A stretch of 64,000 nucleotides of DNA, from the NCBI RefSeq assembly GCF_002003265.1, contig NZ_CP019687.1, forward strand, positions 992,001-1,056,000. The letters are read 5' to 3'. Under the pieces are notes generated by a model. The model saw only the letters and a list, made by a program, of their open reading frames with translations. It was not told where the DNA came from and ran no database searches. The position numbers and the translations under genes were made by a program. Origin of the DNA: Paenibacillus larvae subsp. larvae (lineage in GTDB: Bacteria > Bacillota > Bacilli > Paenibacillales > NBRC-103111). Positions 35,880-45,391 of the stretch are shown here, piece after piece (the stretch's first letter is position 1; each line of letters opens with the position of its first letter).

Positions 35880-36590
35880 TCAGTTTTTTCTAACTTTCCA
35901 TCTGTAAAGCAAGAAAAGGGTTGAGCCTGTTAATAAACTCGCAAATAACCAAACAGATGAAATGTCTCCCGTTTTGGGGTTATCGGCTGGCTTTTCACTT
36001 TGGGCTGCTGTGGCCGGCTGCTCGCCGGGATTTGGCTGTGCCGTTTCGTTTGTTTTACTTTTTGTTTTATCCGTAGAACCTGCGGCCGCTCCTTTACCTG
36101 ATTTTTCCGATGAAACGGCTTTAATACTGGATGGATCGAAAGCAAATCGGATCGTATAATCGTGATCGTAATTAATGGATTCAACCCTAACATGGATTTT
36201 GGCTTCCAATGGCTTTTCTAAATCCTTAACAGCAAATTGCGTAACTCTAGTGTCCGAATTGCTGTCTTTACTTATCACCTCTACATCACTGAATCCTGTA
36301 TTGCCCGGAACTTTAAATTGAGTGACCCAAGAGCTATGGTTGATTTTCATTTGTACGGTCATCCGGCCGTCCTTCACAATTAATGTAGCCGGCTTCTCCC
36401 AGTAATCATTCGCCATAGATACCGAATCATTTTGTCCGTGAAGTACGTTATATTGGATGCTATAGGTGCCGTCGTTTATGCTTGGGGCCGCTCTTGCAGC
36501 AGTTACCAATAAGATGGAAAAGACCCATAAAAACATAAGTGAAAAACCAAGAAGAGAGAGCCTGCGGAACTTCAACATATGCTGGAACAC
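35880..36590 (-). CDS. isdC: IsdC-like single-NEAT haem-binding wall protein
   Basis: 236 residues from a GTG at 36590 with AAGGAGA eight bases upstream. Signal peptide (LSLLGFSLMFLWVFSILLVTAARA) is followed by one NEAT domain: SINDGTYSIQYNV, HSSWVTQFKVPG, and INYDHDYTIRFAF with the YxxxY haem ligand. A charged linker then leads to the sorting signal NPKTGD, a hydrophobic segment and a basic tail. Size and architecture match IsdC, the wall protein anchored by SrtB in the Isd system. First gene of the operon, directly behind Fur boxes. Confidence 0.92.
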   Translation of the reverse strand: MFQHMLKFRRLSLLGFSLMFLWVFSILLVTAARAAPSINDGTYSIQYNVLHGQNDSVSMANDYWEKPATLIVKDGRMTVQMKINHSSWVTQFKVPGNTGFSDVEVISKDSNSDTRVTQFAVKDLEKPLEAKIHVRVESINYDHDYTIRFAFDPSSIKAVSSEKSGKGAAAGSTDKTKSKTNETAQPNPGEQPATAAQSEKPADNPKTGDISSVWLFASLLTGSTLFLLYRWKVRKN

Positions 36591-36616
36591 GCTTTTAATC
36601 TCCTTTTCTTATTAAT

Positions 36617-36642
36617 TAATAATGATTATCATTCTCATTATA
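36617..36642 (-). promoter_or_regulatory. Fur box overlapping the -10 of the isd promoter
   Basis: AATGATTATCATTCTCATTA on the plus strand matches the Fur consensus (GATAATGATAATCATTATC). A TATAAT reading on the minus strand (36637-36642) overlaps it, 47 bases upstream of the isdC-like start, so iron-loaded Fur would block transcription. Confidence 0.8.
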
Positions 36643-36699
36643 TATTTAAAATTTTTTATCTTTCTCAGAGTTTTAAATAGAACGGGTTTTCTTCATTTA

Positions 36700-36721
36700 T
36701 AGATAATGATAATCATTCTCA
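36700..36721. promoter_or_regulatory. Second Fur box
   Basis: AGATAATGATAATCATTCTC matches 17 of 19 consensus Fur positions. It lies about 85 bases upstream of the first box; tandem boxes indicate tight iron control of the operon. Sequence 36722-36976 has no gene. Confidence 0.8.
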
Positions 36722-36976
36722 GTAAAGGACAAAAAATAAAACACTCTCATTGTATGTGTGCATCTCCTCCTTGCATTTTATTAATGATCTTATCGCATCG
36801 TCTTTTTTTCACCCCCCTTGATAATCTGTGATATAGTTAACAAGCTCATGTCGATCTTACCTTACTGCTTAAAATGGTGTCAATACAATTTTCATAAAAT
36901 TGTAAGCAGTTTGGATCTTAAGCTATATTAGAGGCCGCTCCGACCGTTTTGCTGGAATCAGCCTCATTTAAAAGTA

Positions 36977-37858
36977 TTACAAAATTCTTTCACCTAACAA
37001 GGATCCTATCAGTTCAACGGCAAGCCGCACTGTCTGACCATTAACATCAAGTGACGGATTAACTTCAACGAATTCTGCTGATGTGACAATACCGGATTCG
37101 TACAGCAGTTCCATGGCCAGATGGGCTTCGCGGTAGCTCACTCCCCCGCGTACCGGCGTACCCGTTCCCGGTGCTTCAAGAGGATCGATACTATCTACAT
37201 CAAAACTAAGGTGAACACCGTCCGTACTGTTTCCTGCGATACGCACGGCTTCCCGCATGACCTTCTCAATTCCCATGCGGTCGATTTCATGGATTGTAAA
37301 ACAGGCAATCCCCTGCTCTCGAATAAACTCCTTCTCACCGGAATCAAGGTCTCTTGCCCCGACGAGAACTAGATGTTCCGGACGGATGTGCGGTCCTTTC
37401 CATGCCAGATCCGTCCACGATGTGCTGGCTCGGCCAATGGCGACAGCAAGTGACATACCATGTACATTTCCAGACGGGCTAGTATCTTCGGTATTGAGAT
37501 CCGAATGGGCATCAAACCAGATGACACCCAAATTACGGTAATGGCGTGTTAATCCTGCCAGTGTGCCGATAGCTATGCTGTGGTCCCCGCCCAACACAAG
37601 TGGGAAATACTCGGATTCTGCCGCTTCTGATACATGAAATACCTCTGGCAAATATTTTGCTTTTGAATCGGTGATTGCAGGTGTACCTTCCGGACCGTCC
37701 ACCTGTTGGTTTACAGCCACGTCAAATTTCAGCCTTTCCAAATACTTGAGAAGTCCGGCATCAAGCAGACTATCCGGTCCGAACTCCGCTCCCGTTTGTC
37801 CTGCTCCGAGCCCGAACGGAACCCGGATGATGGATAACTTTCGGTTCTTTGTTATCAT
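36977..37858 (-). CDS. rocF: Arginase
   Basis: 293 residues from the ATG at 37858 (behind AGAGGGGG); the ATG at 37876 is an alternative. The binuclear manganese motifs are all present: VLGGDHSIAIGTLAG, GVIWFDAHSDLNT, GNVHGMSLA, and LSFDVDSIDPLEAPGTGTPVRGG. It hydrolyses arginine to ornithine and urea. It lies 131 bases downstream of ornithine aminotransferase on the same strand, making the first two steps of arginine catabolism. Confidence 0.95.
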   Translation of the reverse strand: MITKNRKLSIIRVPFGLGAGQTGAEFGPDSLLDAGLLKYLERLKFDVAVNQQVDGPEGTPAITDSKAKYLPEVFHVSEAAESEYFPLVLGGDHSIAIGTLAGLTRHYRNLGVIWFDAHSDLNTEDTSPSGNVHGMSLAVAIGRASTSWTDLAWKGPHIRPEHLVLVGARDLDSGEKEFIREQGIACFTIHEIDRMGIEKVMREAVRIAGNSTDGVHLSFDVDSIDPLEAPGTGTPVRGGVSYREAHLAMELLYESGIVTSAEFVEVNPSLDVNGQTVRLAVELIGSLLGERIL

Positions 37859-37989
37859 GAATCCCCCTCTTTTCAAACAGATGTTCTCCTAATAGGTTCG
37901 TACACCTGAAGGCCTATCTGCTTTAGACAGTATCAGGCCAAGAATGGCAGGTACCTTTGACCCCTGTTCGTCCAAATAGTGCAAATTCG

Positions 37990-39186
37990 TCAGCCCGTGG
38001 CCAGAACGCGGGAAATACGTTCCATCGCCCAGTCCAGTTCCTCCATATGGATGACGAGCGGCGGCGCGAAACGTATGACATTATCATGGGTCTCCTTGCA
38101 GAGCAGCCCAAGTTTCATAAGCCTTTCACAATAAGGACGTGCCGGCTCCGTCAACTCCACACCGATGAAGAGTCCGCGCCCACGTACCTCGCGGATAAGG
38201 GGGCTATGGATATGCTCGAGTTTCGCCTTAAATAAGGCACCGAGTTCGAGGGAATTTTCTGCGAGCCGCTCCCGCTCAATTACATCCAAGGCGGCCAATG
38301 CTACCGCACAGGCCAAAGGATTGCCGCCAAATGTAGAACCGTGAGAGCCGGGATCAAATACACCAAGTATGTTTTGATCGGCAGCAACGGCAGATACGGG
38401 CAGTACACCTCCACCCAGTGCTTTGCCGAGTACGTACATATCCGGCACAACCTGCTCCCAATCACAGGCGAACCTTTTGCCTGTTCGGCCAAGGCCCGTC
38501 TGAATCTCGTCAGCGATGAAGAGAACCTTGTTACGCCTGCATATCTCCGCGGCAGCTGATAAATACCCTTCCGGGGGGATGACTATACCATTCTCCCCTT
38601 GAATCGGCTCTACCAGGAAGGCAGCCGTGTCCGGGGTGATCGCCCGTTCCAAGGCTTCGGCGTCACCGTATGGGATGATCGTAAATCCGGGGGTGAACGG
38701 ACCAAACCCCTCTTTATACTCTTCCGTTGAAGAAAATGAGGTTACCGTTATCGTTCGGCCGTGAAAATTCCCTTCACAAACTATGATGTCAGCCCTGTCC
38801 GGACTAATGCCCTTATGACGGTATGCCCACCGCCGGGCTGTTTTCAGTGCTGTTTCCACTGCTTCAGCACCCGTATTCATCGGCAAAATCATGTCTTTGC
38901 CAGTATAAGCAGCCAGTCTCTTGCAAAACTCAGCCAGCTTGTCATTATGGAAGGCCCGGGAAACAAGTGTTACCTTATCAGCTTGTTTTTTCAGTGCTGC
39001 AATGATATCTGGATGCCGGTGCCCGTGATTGAGCGCGGAATAAGCGCTTAACATATCCAAATAACGATTCCCTTCGGGGTCACTAACCCATACCCCTTCG
39101 GCATTCGAGATGACGATTGGTAGGGGATGATAATTGTGTGCCCCATACCTTTCGTTCATCTCGAGGAATGCTTGTGACTTCGTCAT
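37990..39186 (-). CDS. rocD: Ornithine aminotransferase
   Basis: 398 residues, class III PLP aminotransferase. Signatures: [53 protein letters not shown] (PLP-binding Asp) and [17 protein letters not shown] (PLP Lys). It converts ornithine and 2-oxoglutarate to glutamate semialdehyde and glutamate. AGGGGGAATCAGG precedes the ATG. With rocF downstream it feeds arginine into glutamate. No RocR-type or sigma-54 site was evident upstream. Confidence 0.95.
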   Translation of the reverse strand: MTKSQAFLEMNERYGAHNYHPLPIVISNAEGVWVSDPEGNRYLDMLSAYSALNHGHRHPDIIAALKKQADKVTLVSRAFHNDKLAEFCKRLAAYTGKDMILPMNTGAEAVETALKTARRWAYRHKGISPDRADIIVCEGNFHGRTITVTSFSSTEEYKEGFGPFTPGFTIIPYGDAEALERAITPDTAAFLVEPIQGENGIVIPPEGYLSAAAEICRRNKVLFIADEIQTGLGRTGKRFACDWEQVVPDMYVLGKALGGGVLPVSAVAADQNILGVFDPGSHGSTFGGNPLACAVALAALDVIERERLAENSLELGALFKAKLEHIHSPLIREVRGRGLFIGVELTEPARPYCERLMKLGLLCKETHDNVIRFAPPLVIHMEELDWAMERISRVLATG

Positions 39187-39345
39187 CCTGATTCCCCCTG
39201 AAAGATGGTAAATATTCCCTCATACAGCGTATTCGCCAAGAGTCATACTGTTTCCTGCCTCTTGATCGAAAACATTTGCCTAAAATTGTCCGCGTATATC
39301 GCACTTACTCGAAAGGACTAAGAATCGGCACGTTTTTATCTGAAC

Positions 39346-39384
39346 AGCAAAGAAAGAATGCCTGGCTGCATCCTTTCTTTGTTT
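39346..39384. terminator. Hairpin at the end of the phosphonate operon
   Basis: AAAGAAAGaATGC (39349-39361) pairs with GCATcCTTTCTTT (39368-39380) with one mismatch. It lies just beyond the stop of the last operon gene; the T-run is weak. Confidence 0.5.
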
Positions 39385-39395
39385 AAAAGTGCATT

Positions 39396-40139
39396 CTATA
39401 CTCTTTTATAAGCCATAATCTTATGGTACATCCCTTTATCTTTCAGTTTTAAGAAATGTGACATTGCCGGATAAAGATTCGCCTCAATAATCCAGACATG
39501 TCCGTTCTGATCCAGCGCGATATCCAGTCCGTAAATACGGTGACTGGGGAACAAGTCGCTTAACCGCCTAGCGGAAAGCAATGCCACAATATCTATTTCC
39601 GATTGCATCTTGATTATGGATTTTTTTCTTAAGGTAGACTTTCTCAGCGCCGCCGGTACCATCATCAGTTTTCCTTTACTTCTTGTGATATTCGATACTA
39701 TATAGCCTTTTCCGGCTACTTTAGCTATTTTGGCGGTGACTTTCCAGTTTCTTGAGTTTCTTTTCCGCTGTACGATCACCCGCATATCAAAAGGACGTCC
39801 GTTAATTGTCGCCCGCGGGACCAGCTGCTGAACCATATACTCGTTCGTTCCTATGATGTTCTTCAAATAATCATAGACTGCATCCCTTCCTTGCAGGGTT
39901 ATTTTTCTGTTTTCCAAGTGAATCTCATACTGCCCGTTTCCTAAATCCGAGACCTGGATAACTCCCCTTCCCCTGCTGCCGAAAATAGGTTTGACCACGA
40001 CCTGTTTGTATCTGATAATAAGATTTTCAAAAGTGAATTGTGTGAACTGCTCTATTACCGGTAAGTGGGGAACCAAAGAAACAGAGCCTTTCATGTACTT
40101 GTATTTAGACCATTTATTTTTATTCACGGATATCATCAT
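39396..40139 (-). CDS. YheC/YheD-like ATP-grasp protein (second of the phosphonate operon)
   Basis: About 247 residues from the ATG at 40139 (or 40136), which overlaps the end of the aminotransferase gene, indicating coupling. Features: VVVKPIFGSRGRGVIQV (ATP-grasp phosphate-binding loop), YMVQQLVPRATINGRPFDMRVIVQRKRN, and YGLDIALDQNGHVWIIEANLYPAMS (Mg-binding Glu/Asn). These match the C-terminal ATP-grasp domain of Bacillus YheC/YheD, described as spore-coat associated. ATP-grasp enzymes join a carboxylate to an amine or thiol. Here it is the last gene of a 2-aminoethylphosphonate operon, so ligation of the aminophosphonate to a carboxylate is a reasonable inference. Confidence 0.85.
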   Translation of the reverse strand: MMISVNKNKWSKYKYMKGSVSLVPHLPVIEQFTQFTFENLIIRYKQVVVKPIFGSRGRGVIQVSDLGNGQYEIHLENRKITLQGRDAVYDYLKNIIGTNEYMVQQLVPRATINGRPFDMRVIVQRKRNSRNWKVTAKIAKVAGKGYIVSNITRSKGKLMMVPAALRKSTLRKKSIIKMQSEIDIVALLSARRLSDLFPSHRIYGLDIALDQNGHVWIIEANLYPAMSHFLKLKDKGMYHKIMAYKRV

Positions 40140-41265
40140 GGGAATCGGCCGCCTTTCGCAAAGGATATCCAATGCTCTGCAAATAAGATTCCAAAAGTTC
40201 TAAAAACAGTCTGATATCATGAAATGAAATATCTCCGATATTGGCGATGCGGAATGTACTCAAGTTCTCTATTTTACCGGGATAGATCGTGATGCCCTTC
40301 TCATAGAAAAAATCGTGCATCTTCTGAAAATTGTATCCTTCACATACCGGTTCAATGATAGAGGTTACCAGTTTAGAATGGTATCTATCCTGAACGAGAT
40401 ACTTTAGCCCCAGTTTCTTAAGACCGTCAGCTAACGTTTCCCATGACTTCCTATACCTTGCATATCTTTGCGGTACCCCTTCATACTCCAATTCTGTAAT
40501 CGCTTGTCTGAGGGCATAGAGTGTTTGCACAGGTGCGGTAAATCTCATTTGCTTTTTTTTTTCTAAATAATTGTACTGTTCATACAAATTTAAATAATAG
40601 TTTTTGCATTTAATTTGTTTTAGGCTCTCCAGTTTGCTTTTCTCTGCTATAACAAAAGAAATGCCCGGAAGCCCCTGAACATTTTTATTGGAACTTGCAA
40701 CGAGATAATTTATGTTCATCTCATCCATTTGAATCGGTACCGCTCCAAACGAACTTATAGCGTCCACGATCAGATCTGCTTTGTATCTTCTGCACAATTC
40801 CCCGATGGGTCCGATATCATTTAAAAGGCCGCTTGTTGTCTCATGATGAACTACGGCTAGGTGAGAAATTTGACCCGACCTTTGAAATAGCGCTTCCAGG
40901 GCGGTCAAGTCTACCGGTTCTACGGAAGAAGCGGCAAACTCAAGGAAATGTAAGCCATAGGCCAACGCAATTTCACACATCCGCTTTCCATACGCCCCAT
41001 TATTTACGATAATTACCGTTCCATCCCCTATGGTGCTGCTTAATACAGCTTCTACCGCCGCAGTTCCTGATCCGCTGAACAATACGGCTGTTGCCCGGTT
41101 TGCATCGGCAGCAATTTGTGTCAATTTTTTTGAAACAGCTTCCATCAAATCCCCGAATTCTGCTTCACGGGGACAAATATCAGGGACCACCTGTGCATAT
41201 TTTACCGTATCCGTTGTCGTTGCAGGGCCAGGGGTTAACAGAATATTTCTTTTCACGCTCTGCAT
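40120..41265 (-). CDS. phnW: 2-aminoethylphosphonate-pyruvate transaminase
   Basis: 381 residues, class V PLP aminotransferase. Motifs: NILLTPGPATTTDTVKYA at the N-terminus, VLFSGSGTAAVEAVLSSTIG, LAVVHHETTSGLLNDIGPIGELC, LIVDAISSFGAVPIQMDEM, and YLVASSNKNVQGLPGISFVIAEK with the PLP Lys. PhnW normally degrades 2-aminoethylphosphonate, but beside PEP mutase and phosphonopyruvate decarboxylase it acts in the making direction (phosphonoacetaldehyde to 2-AEP). It starts 15 bases after the decarboxylase gene. In some databases this family is named AepZ/PhnW-like. Confidence 0.9.
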   Translation of the reverse strand: MQSVKRNILLTPGPATTTDTVKYAQVVPDICPREAEFGDLMEAVSKKLTQIAADANRATAVLFSGSGTAAVEAVLSSTIGDGTVIIVNNGAYGKRMCEIALAYGLHFLEFAASSVEPVDLTALEALFQRSGQISHLAVVHHETTSGLLNDIGPIGELCRRYKADLIVDAISSFGAVPIQMDEMNINYLVASSNKNVQGLPGISFVIAEKSKLESLKQIKCKNYYLNLYEQYNYLEKKKQMRFTAPVQTLYALRQAITELEYEGVPQRYARYRKSWETLADGLKKLGLKYLVQDRYHSKLVTSIIEPVCEGYNFQKMHDFFYEKGITIYPGKIENLSTFRIANIGDISFHDIRLFLELLESYLQSIGYPLRKAADSHDDIRE

Positions 41266-41279
41266 GATTTATCGTCCCC

Positions 41280-42425
41280 CTATAATCTGGTCGTATCAAC
41301 GCCTAGAAACGTCCTCAACCGCTCTTTAACCTCGTACGGTTTAATGCGGGGGCGCCCAAGCCGTTCTTTGGACCCCGAGGCGATTTTTAAATGAATAAAG
41401 GTAAGTCCTTTCTGCTTCTTCCATTCTTGTATGGACGCCTTTAGCTGTTTTAAATTATGAGTATAAATGACTCTTATATAGCCACAAGCAGCTGCGATTT
41501 CCACAAAATCAATATTGCCTGAGACGGTCCTTTGCCCTCCCGTAGAATCGTGGGCTTGATTATCAAGCAAAATATGAAGCATATTCGAAGGGCTATAAGA
41601 TCCAGCTGTAGCCAGGGTACCCATATGCATAAGCAAAGAGCCGTCCCCGTCAATAACAACGACATCTTTTCTGCTTTGGGTCATGGCAAGGCCGAGCCCA
41701 AGTGAACTTACGCATCCCATTGAACCGACCATATAGAAATTGTTTTCAGCGTCCTCAATTTCATACAATTCCCGCCCGGTTTTTCCGGTTGTGGCAATCT
41801 GGATGGTATTCCCGTCTTTCAAAGAATTGATAGTGGACAAAGCCTCATAACGTGGGGGATACTGATCTTCAGCTTCTTTAACCCTTTTAATTTGATTTAT
41901 GGCAGGAGTCGGTTCCTGTTTTTGCAGTGCAACTGGTTCAAATGTTCCTTTTCTTACAACAAAAAAGAAGGGCCGGTTATGGTGAATATTCAAAATGGCC
42001 TGCTGCAGCTGGTGAATGGCTTTATCTGTATCAGAGGAGAGATACTCCCAGGTTACTTTCATTAGTTCCAGCATACGTGTTGTTATCCGGCCCATTAATT
42101 CATGCTGGGGTTCGTCAGATTCGCCAGTTTCACCCCGCAGACTGACAAACCCAAGCAGAGGTATGCGGAATGGATAATTAAGTGAAACCAGAGGGGATGA
42201 AGCGTTGGTTAAACCGGAGTTTTGCATAAGAACTACGGGTCTCTTTCCTCCCAGGTATGCTCCGCTTGCAATCGCAACCGCGTTTCCTTCGTTCGCCGCC
42301 CCAACATATTCACAATCATTAATTGCATAATTGATCAGGTTTTTCAGAAAGGAACAAGGCACTCCGGTAAAAAAGGAGAAGCCCGACTTCCTCAATTCTT
42401 CGCCAAACCGTTCCGTATCCGTCAT
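41280..42425 (-). CDS. Phosphonopyruvate decarboxylase
   Basis: About 381 residues from the ATG at 42425, which forms an ATGA overlap with the PEP mutase stop. It is a thiamine-diphosphate enzyme split into the PYR half ([49 protein letters not shown]) and the PP half ([57 protein letters not shown], with the metal-binding GDGS...N). It removes CO2 from phosphonopyruvate to give phosphonoacetaldehyde, pulling the unfavourable mutase step forward. Symbols used in relatives are aepY or ppd. Confidence 0.93.
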   Translation of the reverse strand: MTDTERFGEELRKSGFSFFTGVPCSFLKNLINYAINDCEYVGAANEGNAVAIASGAYLGGKRPVVLMQNSGLTNASSPLVSLNYPFRIPLLGFVSLRGETGESDEPQHELMGRITTRMLELMKVTWEYLSSDTDKAIHQLQQAILNIHHNRPFFFVVRKGTFEPVALQKQEPTPAINQIKRVKEAEDQYPPRYEALSTINSLKDGNTIQIATTGKTGRELYEIEDAENNFYMVGSMGCVSSLGLGLAMTQSRKDVVVIDGDGSLLMHMGTLATAGSYSPSNMLHILLDNQAHDSTGGQRTVSGNIDFVEIAAACGYIRVIYTHNLKQLKASIQEWKKQKGLTFIHLKIASGSKERLGRPRIKPYEVKERLRTFLGVDTTRL

Positions 42426-43321
42426 GGACAATCGCCACGGATTCTGTTCACTGAAGGAAGATACCTGGCTTCAGCTTCCTGCAGTTCTTCAACCTGCTGC
42501 AGCCGGAAAACTTCGTCTAAGTGGGCAATACTGCCTTCGACTGCCAGAAGACTTTCATCCTGAAAAATTTGCCGGGAAATTCTCTGCATGGCTTCTACCG
42601 ATGCCCTCATATTATGATTGGCCCAGATGATCGTACTGATCCCCATTTCATGGAAACGGATTGTTGGCGTGGAATAGTACTTGGTGGGGACAATAACTAC
42701 AGGAAGTCTACCTCCCCATTCTTTCATGAAAGAAGCAATTTCCTCGGCATCCGTCCTCTTACTGTGTATAAGAACCGCATCCACTCCCGCTTGACGGTAC
42801 GCTTCGGAACGACGCAGCGTTTCTTCGAGTCCTAAGCCCGCGATAAAGGATTCCACTCTGGCAATGACAATAAAATCATCATTCGTCTGAGAGTCTTTCA
42901 TGGCTTTAATTTTGCCACAAAACTCATCTATATCGGCAAGAGGCTGGGGTCCGGTCCCTATAAAAGAGTTGGTTTTTGGAAATACCTTATCTTCAATACA
43001 AACTCCCCCGATATTTCGCTGCTCTAATTTTTTAACCAGACGTCTTGCATTGTTGAAGTTTCCATATCCTGTATCTCCATCAAGCAAAATCGGAATGGTT
43101 GTTGCATCACTCATAAACTCCAGCACATCAAGCACCTGTGACCAGGAAGCTTCATTGTTGTCCCTGACACCAAGTGAGGCCGAGATTGATAAACCACTGG
43201 CCCAGATTCCTTTAAAGCCGGTTTCTTCCACTATTTTTGCAGACAAGCCGTTGTGGGCTTCCATTAAAAATTCAGGTTTCGGCGATTGTATAAGCTGTTT
43301 CAATAAAGTTGATTTATTCAT
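42422..43321 (-). CDS. pepM: Phosphoenolpyruvate mutase
   Basis: 299 residues of the ICL/PEP-mutase superfamily. It carries the diagnostic PEP mutase motif [11 protein letters not shown] (EDKxFPKxNS), as well as [32 protein letters not shown] and [20 protein letters not shown]. This differs from PrpB at 26478, which has the KKCGH lyase loop, so the two superfamily members in this window are clearly separated. It makes phosphonopyruvate from PEP, forming the C-P bond, the committed step of phosphonate biosynthesis. Second gene of the operon. Confidence 0.95.
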   Translation of the reverse strand: MNKSTLLKQLIQSPKPEFLMEAHNGLSAKIVEETGFKGIWASGLSISASLGVRDNNEASWSQVLDVLEFMSDATTIPILLDGDTGYGNFNNARRLVKKLEQRNIGGVCIEDKVFPKTNSFIGTGPQPLADIDEFCGKIKAMKDSQTNDDFIVIARVESFIAGLGLEETLRRSEAYRQAGVDAVLIHSKRTDAEEIASFMKEWGGRLPVVIVPTKYYSTPTIRFHEMGISTIIWANHNMRASVEAMQRISRQIFQDESLLAVEGSIAHLDEVFRLQQVEELQEAEARYLPSVNRIRGDCP

Positions 43322-43342
43322 GAGCCTCTCCTTTAAGCAACT

Positions 43343-44101
43343 TCACAATGAAGCGCTTGGATATATAAGCTTCTTATTTCTCCTTATTTGATCAAGCATG
43401 GACTTATCTGGAAGTTTGGTAAAAAGAATATGTTTTGGCCTTGTATTTGCCTCAATAATCCAGATACGGCCACTTCTTTCCACCCCAAGATCAACTCCAA
43501 GTTCCCGAATATTCGGGAATTTTTTATTAAGCTCTTCGGCAATGGTGAGGGATAATTGTTTGAGTTCATTTATACAATTATCCACATTAAAATAGTTATC
43601 CGCAAAAAGGGGTATAAGCACTTTTTCCAATACCTCCGCTTTCCCTCCTTTATGATAGTTGGTAATGTAGCTTTTCCTGGGGGCAACGCGGGCTACGAGC
43701 CCGGAGACTTCCCATTCCGACACAGGTTTCTGCAGATATACTCTAACGTCAAACACATTTCCTTTATACCGGGCTAATTCAATTCCTCTCTGCACAACAT
43801 AAGTCTTTGGAGGATTCTGGTAACCGTTTAAAAAACGTCTTAATGAAGAAAGTCCGACTTTTTTCCGTTTATGTCCGATGCGAATTTGATACGTACCACC
43901 GCCTTTTTTATTGATTTTGACAATACCTGATCCTCCGCTGCCTCGATCCGGTTTAATGAAGATAGAGGAATGAGAGTCAAGCATAAGCAAGGCTCTTTGG
44001 GCAGTGTACCAGTGAAGTTCATGTAAATACGGACGCAGTTCGGCCCGTTTGGATAATGTGTTGTGTTTGACCATCTTCCCTTTTATTTTGTAAGGACTCA
44101 T
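43343..44101 (-). CDS. YheC/YheD-like ATP-grasp protein (first of the phosphonate operon)
   Basis: 252 residues from the ATG at 44101 (GAAAGG nine bases upstream). An N-terminal RPYLHELHWYTAQRALLMLD segment precedes the ATP-grasp elements SIFIKPDRGSGGSGIVKI (nucleotide loop), YVVQRGIELARYKGNVFDVRVYLQK, and LGVDLGVERSGRIWIIEANTRPKH (metal site). It is related in fold and length to the protein encoded at 39396 but diverged, so the two may act on different partners. Relatives in Bacillus are called YheC/YheD spore-coat proteins. As the first operon gene it is 21 bases from pepM. Confidence 0.85.
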   Translation of the reverse strand: MSPYKIKGKMVKHNTLSKRAELRPYLHELHWYTAQRALLMLDSHSSIFIKPDRGSGGSGIVKINKKGGGTYQIRIGHKRKKVGLSSLRRFLNGYQNPPKTYVVQRGIELARYKGNVFDVRVYLQKPVSEWEVSGLVARVAPRKSYITNYHKGGKAEVLEKVLIPLFADNYFNVDNCINELKQLSLTIAEELNKKFPNIRELGVDLGVERSGRIWIIEANTRPKHILFTKLPDKSMLDQIRRNKKLIYPSASL

Positions 44102-44304
44102 AAACGACAACCTTTCTTTATTTAGTTATCAGTTATATGCATCTCCTATAAGATTGGAAAGGGCATATGCCTATGACGTAAAGCAATTGGAACGCATTTA
44201 ATTTGGGAACACCCGATCAGTTTATACCGGAACCCTCAAATTGTTTACATAATATATATTTAGTTAATTAAATACTTCTAACCAGGCCTAATCAGTAGAA
44301 ACAT

Positions 44305-44348
44305 GAAAAAAGGCTGATACTAGCATTGAGCTAATATCAGCCTTTTTC
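44305..44348. terminator. Bidirectional terminator after the LysR gene
   Basis: AAAAAAGGCTGATA (44305-44318) pairs with TATCAGCCTTTTT (44334-44346). It terminates the minus-strand LysR gene and separates it from the phosphonate operon promoter region. Confidence 0.8.
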
Positions 44349-44357
44349 CTCTTTATT

Positions 44358-45251
44358 TTATTCAAATTGAAGCCTTTCAATAAACCTCTTTAAAATTTGC
44401 GAAGGCTGCTTTCTTTTACGTAGTACCCATCCATAAGAAATTGGTTTTAAATTAGGAATAGTTAATTCAATAGGGACGATTTCTTTTTGGTCATTTATTA
44501 TATTGTTTGTAAATAGATAATCAAATTTAATCGTAACTCCTAACTCTTGCTTTACGGCATTTTGTATCGCACGTGTGTTATTGGAGATGAAAAGAATATT
44601 CAGTTCTCCGTACTGGGAACATAAATCTATTATGCTATTTCGAATACGTTCATCATCATATAAAACCAGAGTTTGATGCATCAATTGTTCAGGCGTGATT
44701 GCTTTTTCTATTGCAAGCGGGGAATTCTTATTTACGCCGACAACAATTTTCACCTCTAGTAACTTTTCAAATAAAAAATCAGCATGCTTTTCCCAAAGGA
44801 GATCTGATAAGGCAATAAAACCAATATCAATTATCCCGTGCTGAAGATCATCTAATATTTCATTCTGGGCCTTTTCGTATATTTTTATTTTTACCTTCGG
44901 ATGATCCTTTTTGAATTTTGCAATGATATCAATCAGTACATGCATTGGCCCTGGAATGGATGCAATTTTTAATTCTCCCTTTAAGGTATTGCTGTAGATT
45001 TGAGCTTCTTCCTTTAATTCCTTCACTTGCAGCAAAATCTCATGCGCTTTCCGAATAATCATTTTACCTTCAGCGGTTGGAATTGCACCTAAACCCCGCG
45101 ACCGTGTAAATAGCGTGATCCCAAGTTCACTTTCAAGTAACGAAATGGATTGACTAATCGCAGATAAAGTAACGTGACAATGTTGAGCCGCTTTAGTAAA
45201 TGAACCCGTTTTTGCCACCTCAACGATGTATTGCAGTTGTTCAAGATTCAT
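44358..45251 (-). CDS. LysR-family regulator, divergent from asnB
   Basis: 297 residues. The N-terminal winged helix (MNLEQLQYIVEVAKTGSFTKAAQHCHVTLSAISQSISLLE) and the effector domain (GELKIASIPGPMHVLIDIIAKFKKDHPKVKIKIYEKAQNEILDDLQ) are canonical. It is divergent from asnB with a 140-base AT-rich spacer, so it likely controls asnB. The inducer is unknown. A terminator follows. Confidence 0.88.
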   Translation of the reverse strand: MNLEQLQYIVEVAKTGSFTKAAQHCHVTLSAISQSISLLESELGITLFTRSRGLGAIPTAEGKMIIRKAHEILLQVKELKEEAQIYSNTLKGELKIASIPGPMHVLIDIIAKFKKDHPKVKIKIYEKAQNEILDDLQHGIIDIGFIALSDLLWEKHADFLFEKLLEVKIVVGVNKNSPLAIEKAITPEQLMHQTLVLYDDERIRNSIIDLCSQYGELNILFISNNTRAIQNAVKQELGVTIKFDYLFTNNIINDQKEIVPIELTIPNLKPISYGWVLRKRKQPSQILKRFIERLQFE

Positions 45252-45391
45252 AATCCCCCTCCGTTATTAAGTAGTACTTAATTCTTAGTAAGCATATCTA
45301 AATTTTAATTAATTATATGCGGTGTTACAATAAATGAAGATATTTCCTTTTTTAAGGAATTTAAACTGAAACGAAAAGGAGGGCTCCTTAT

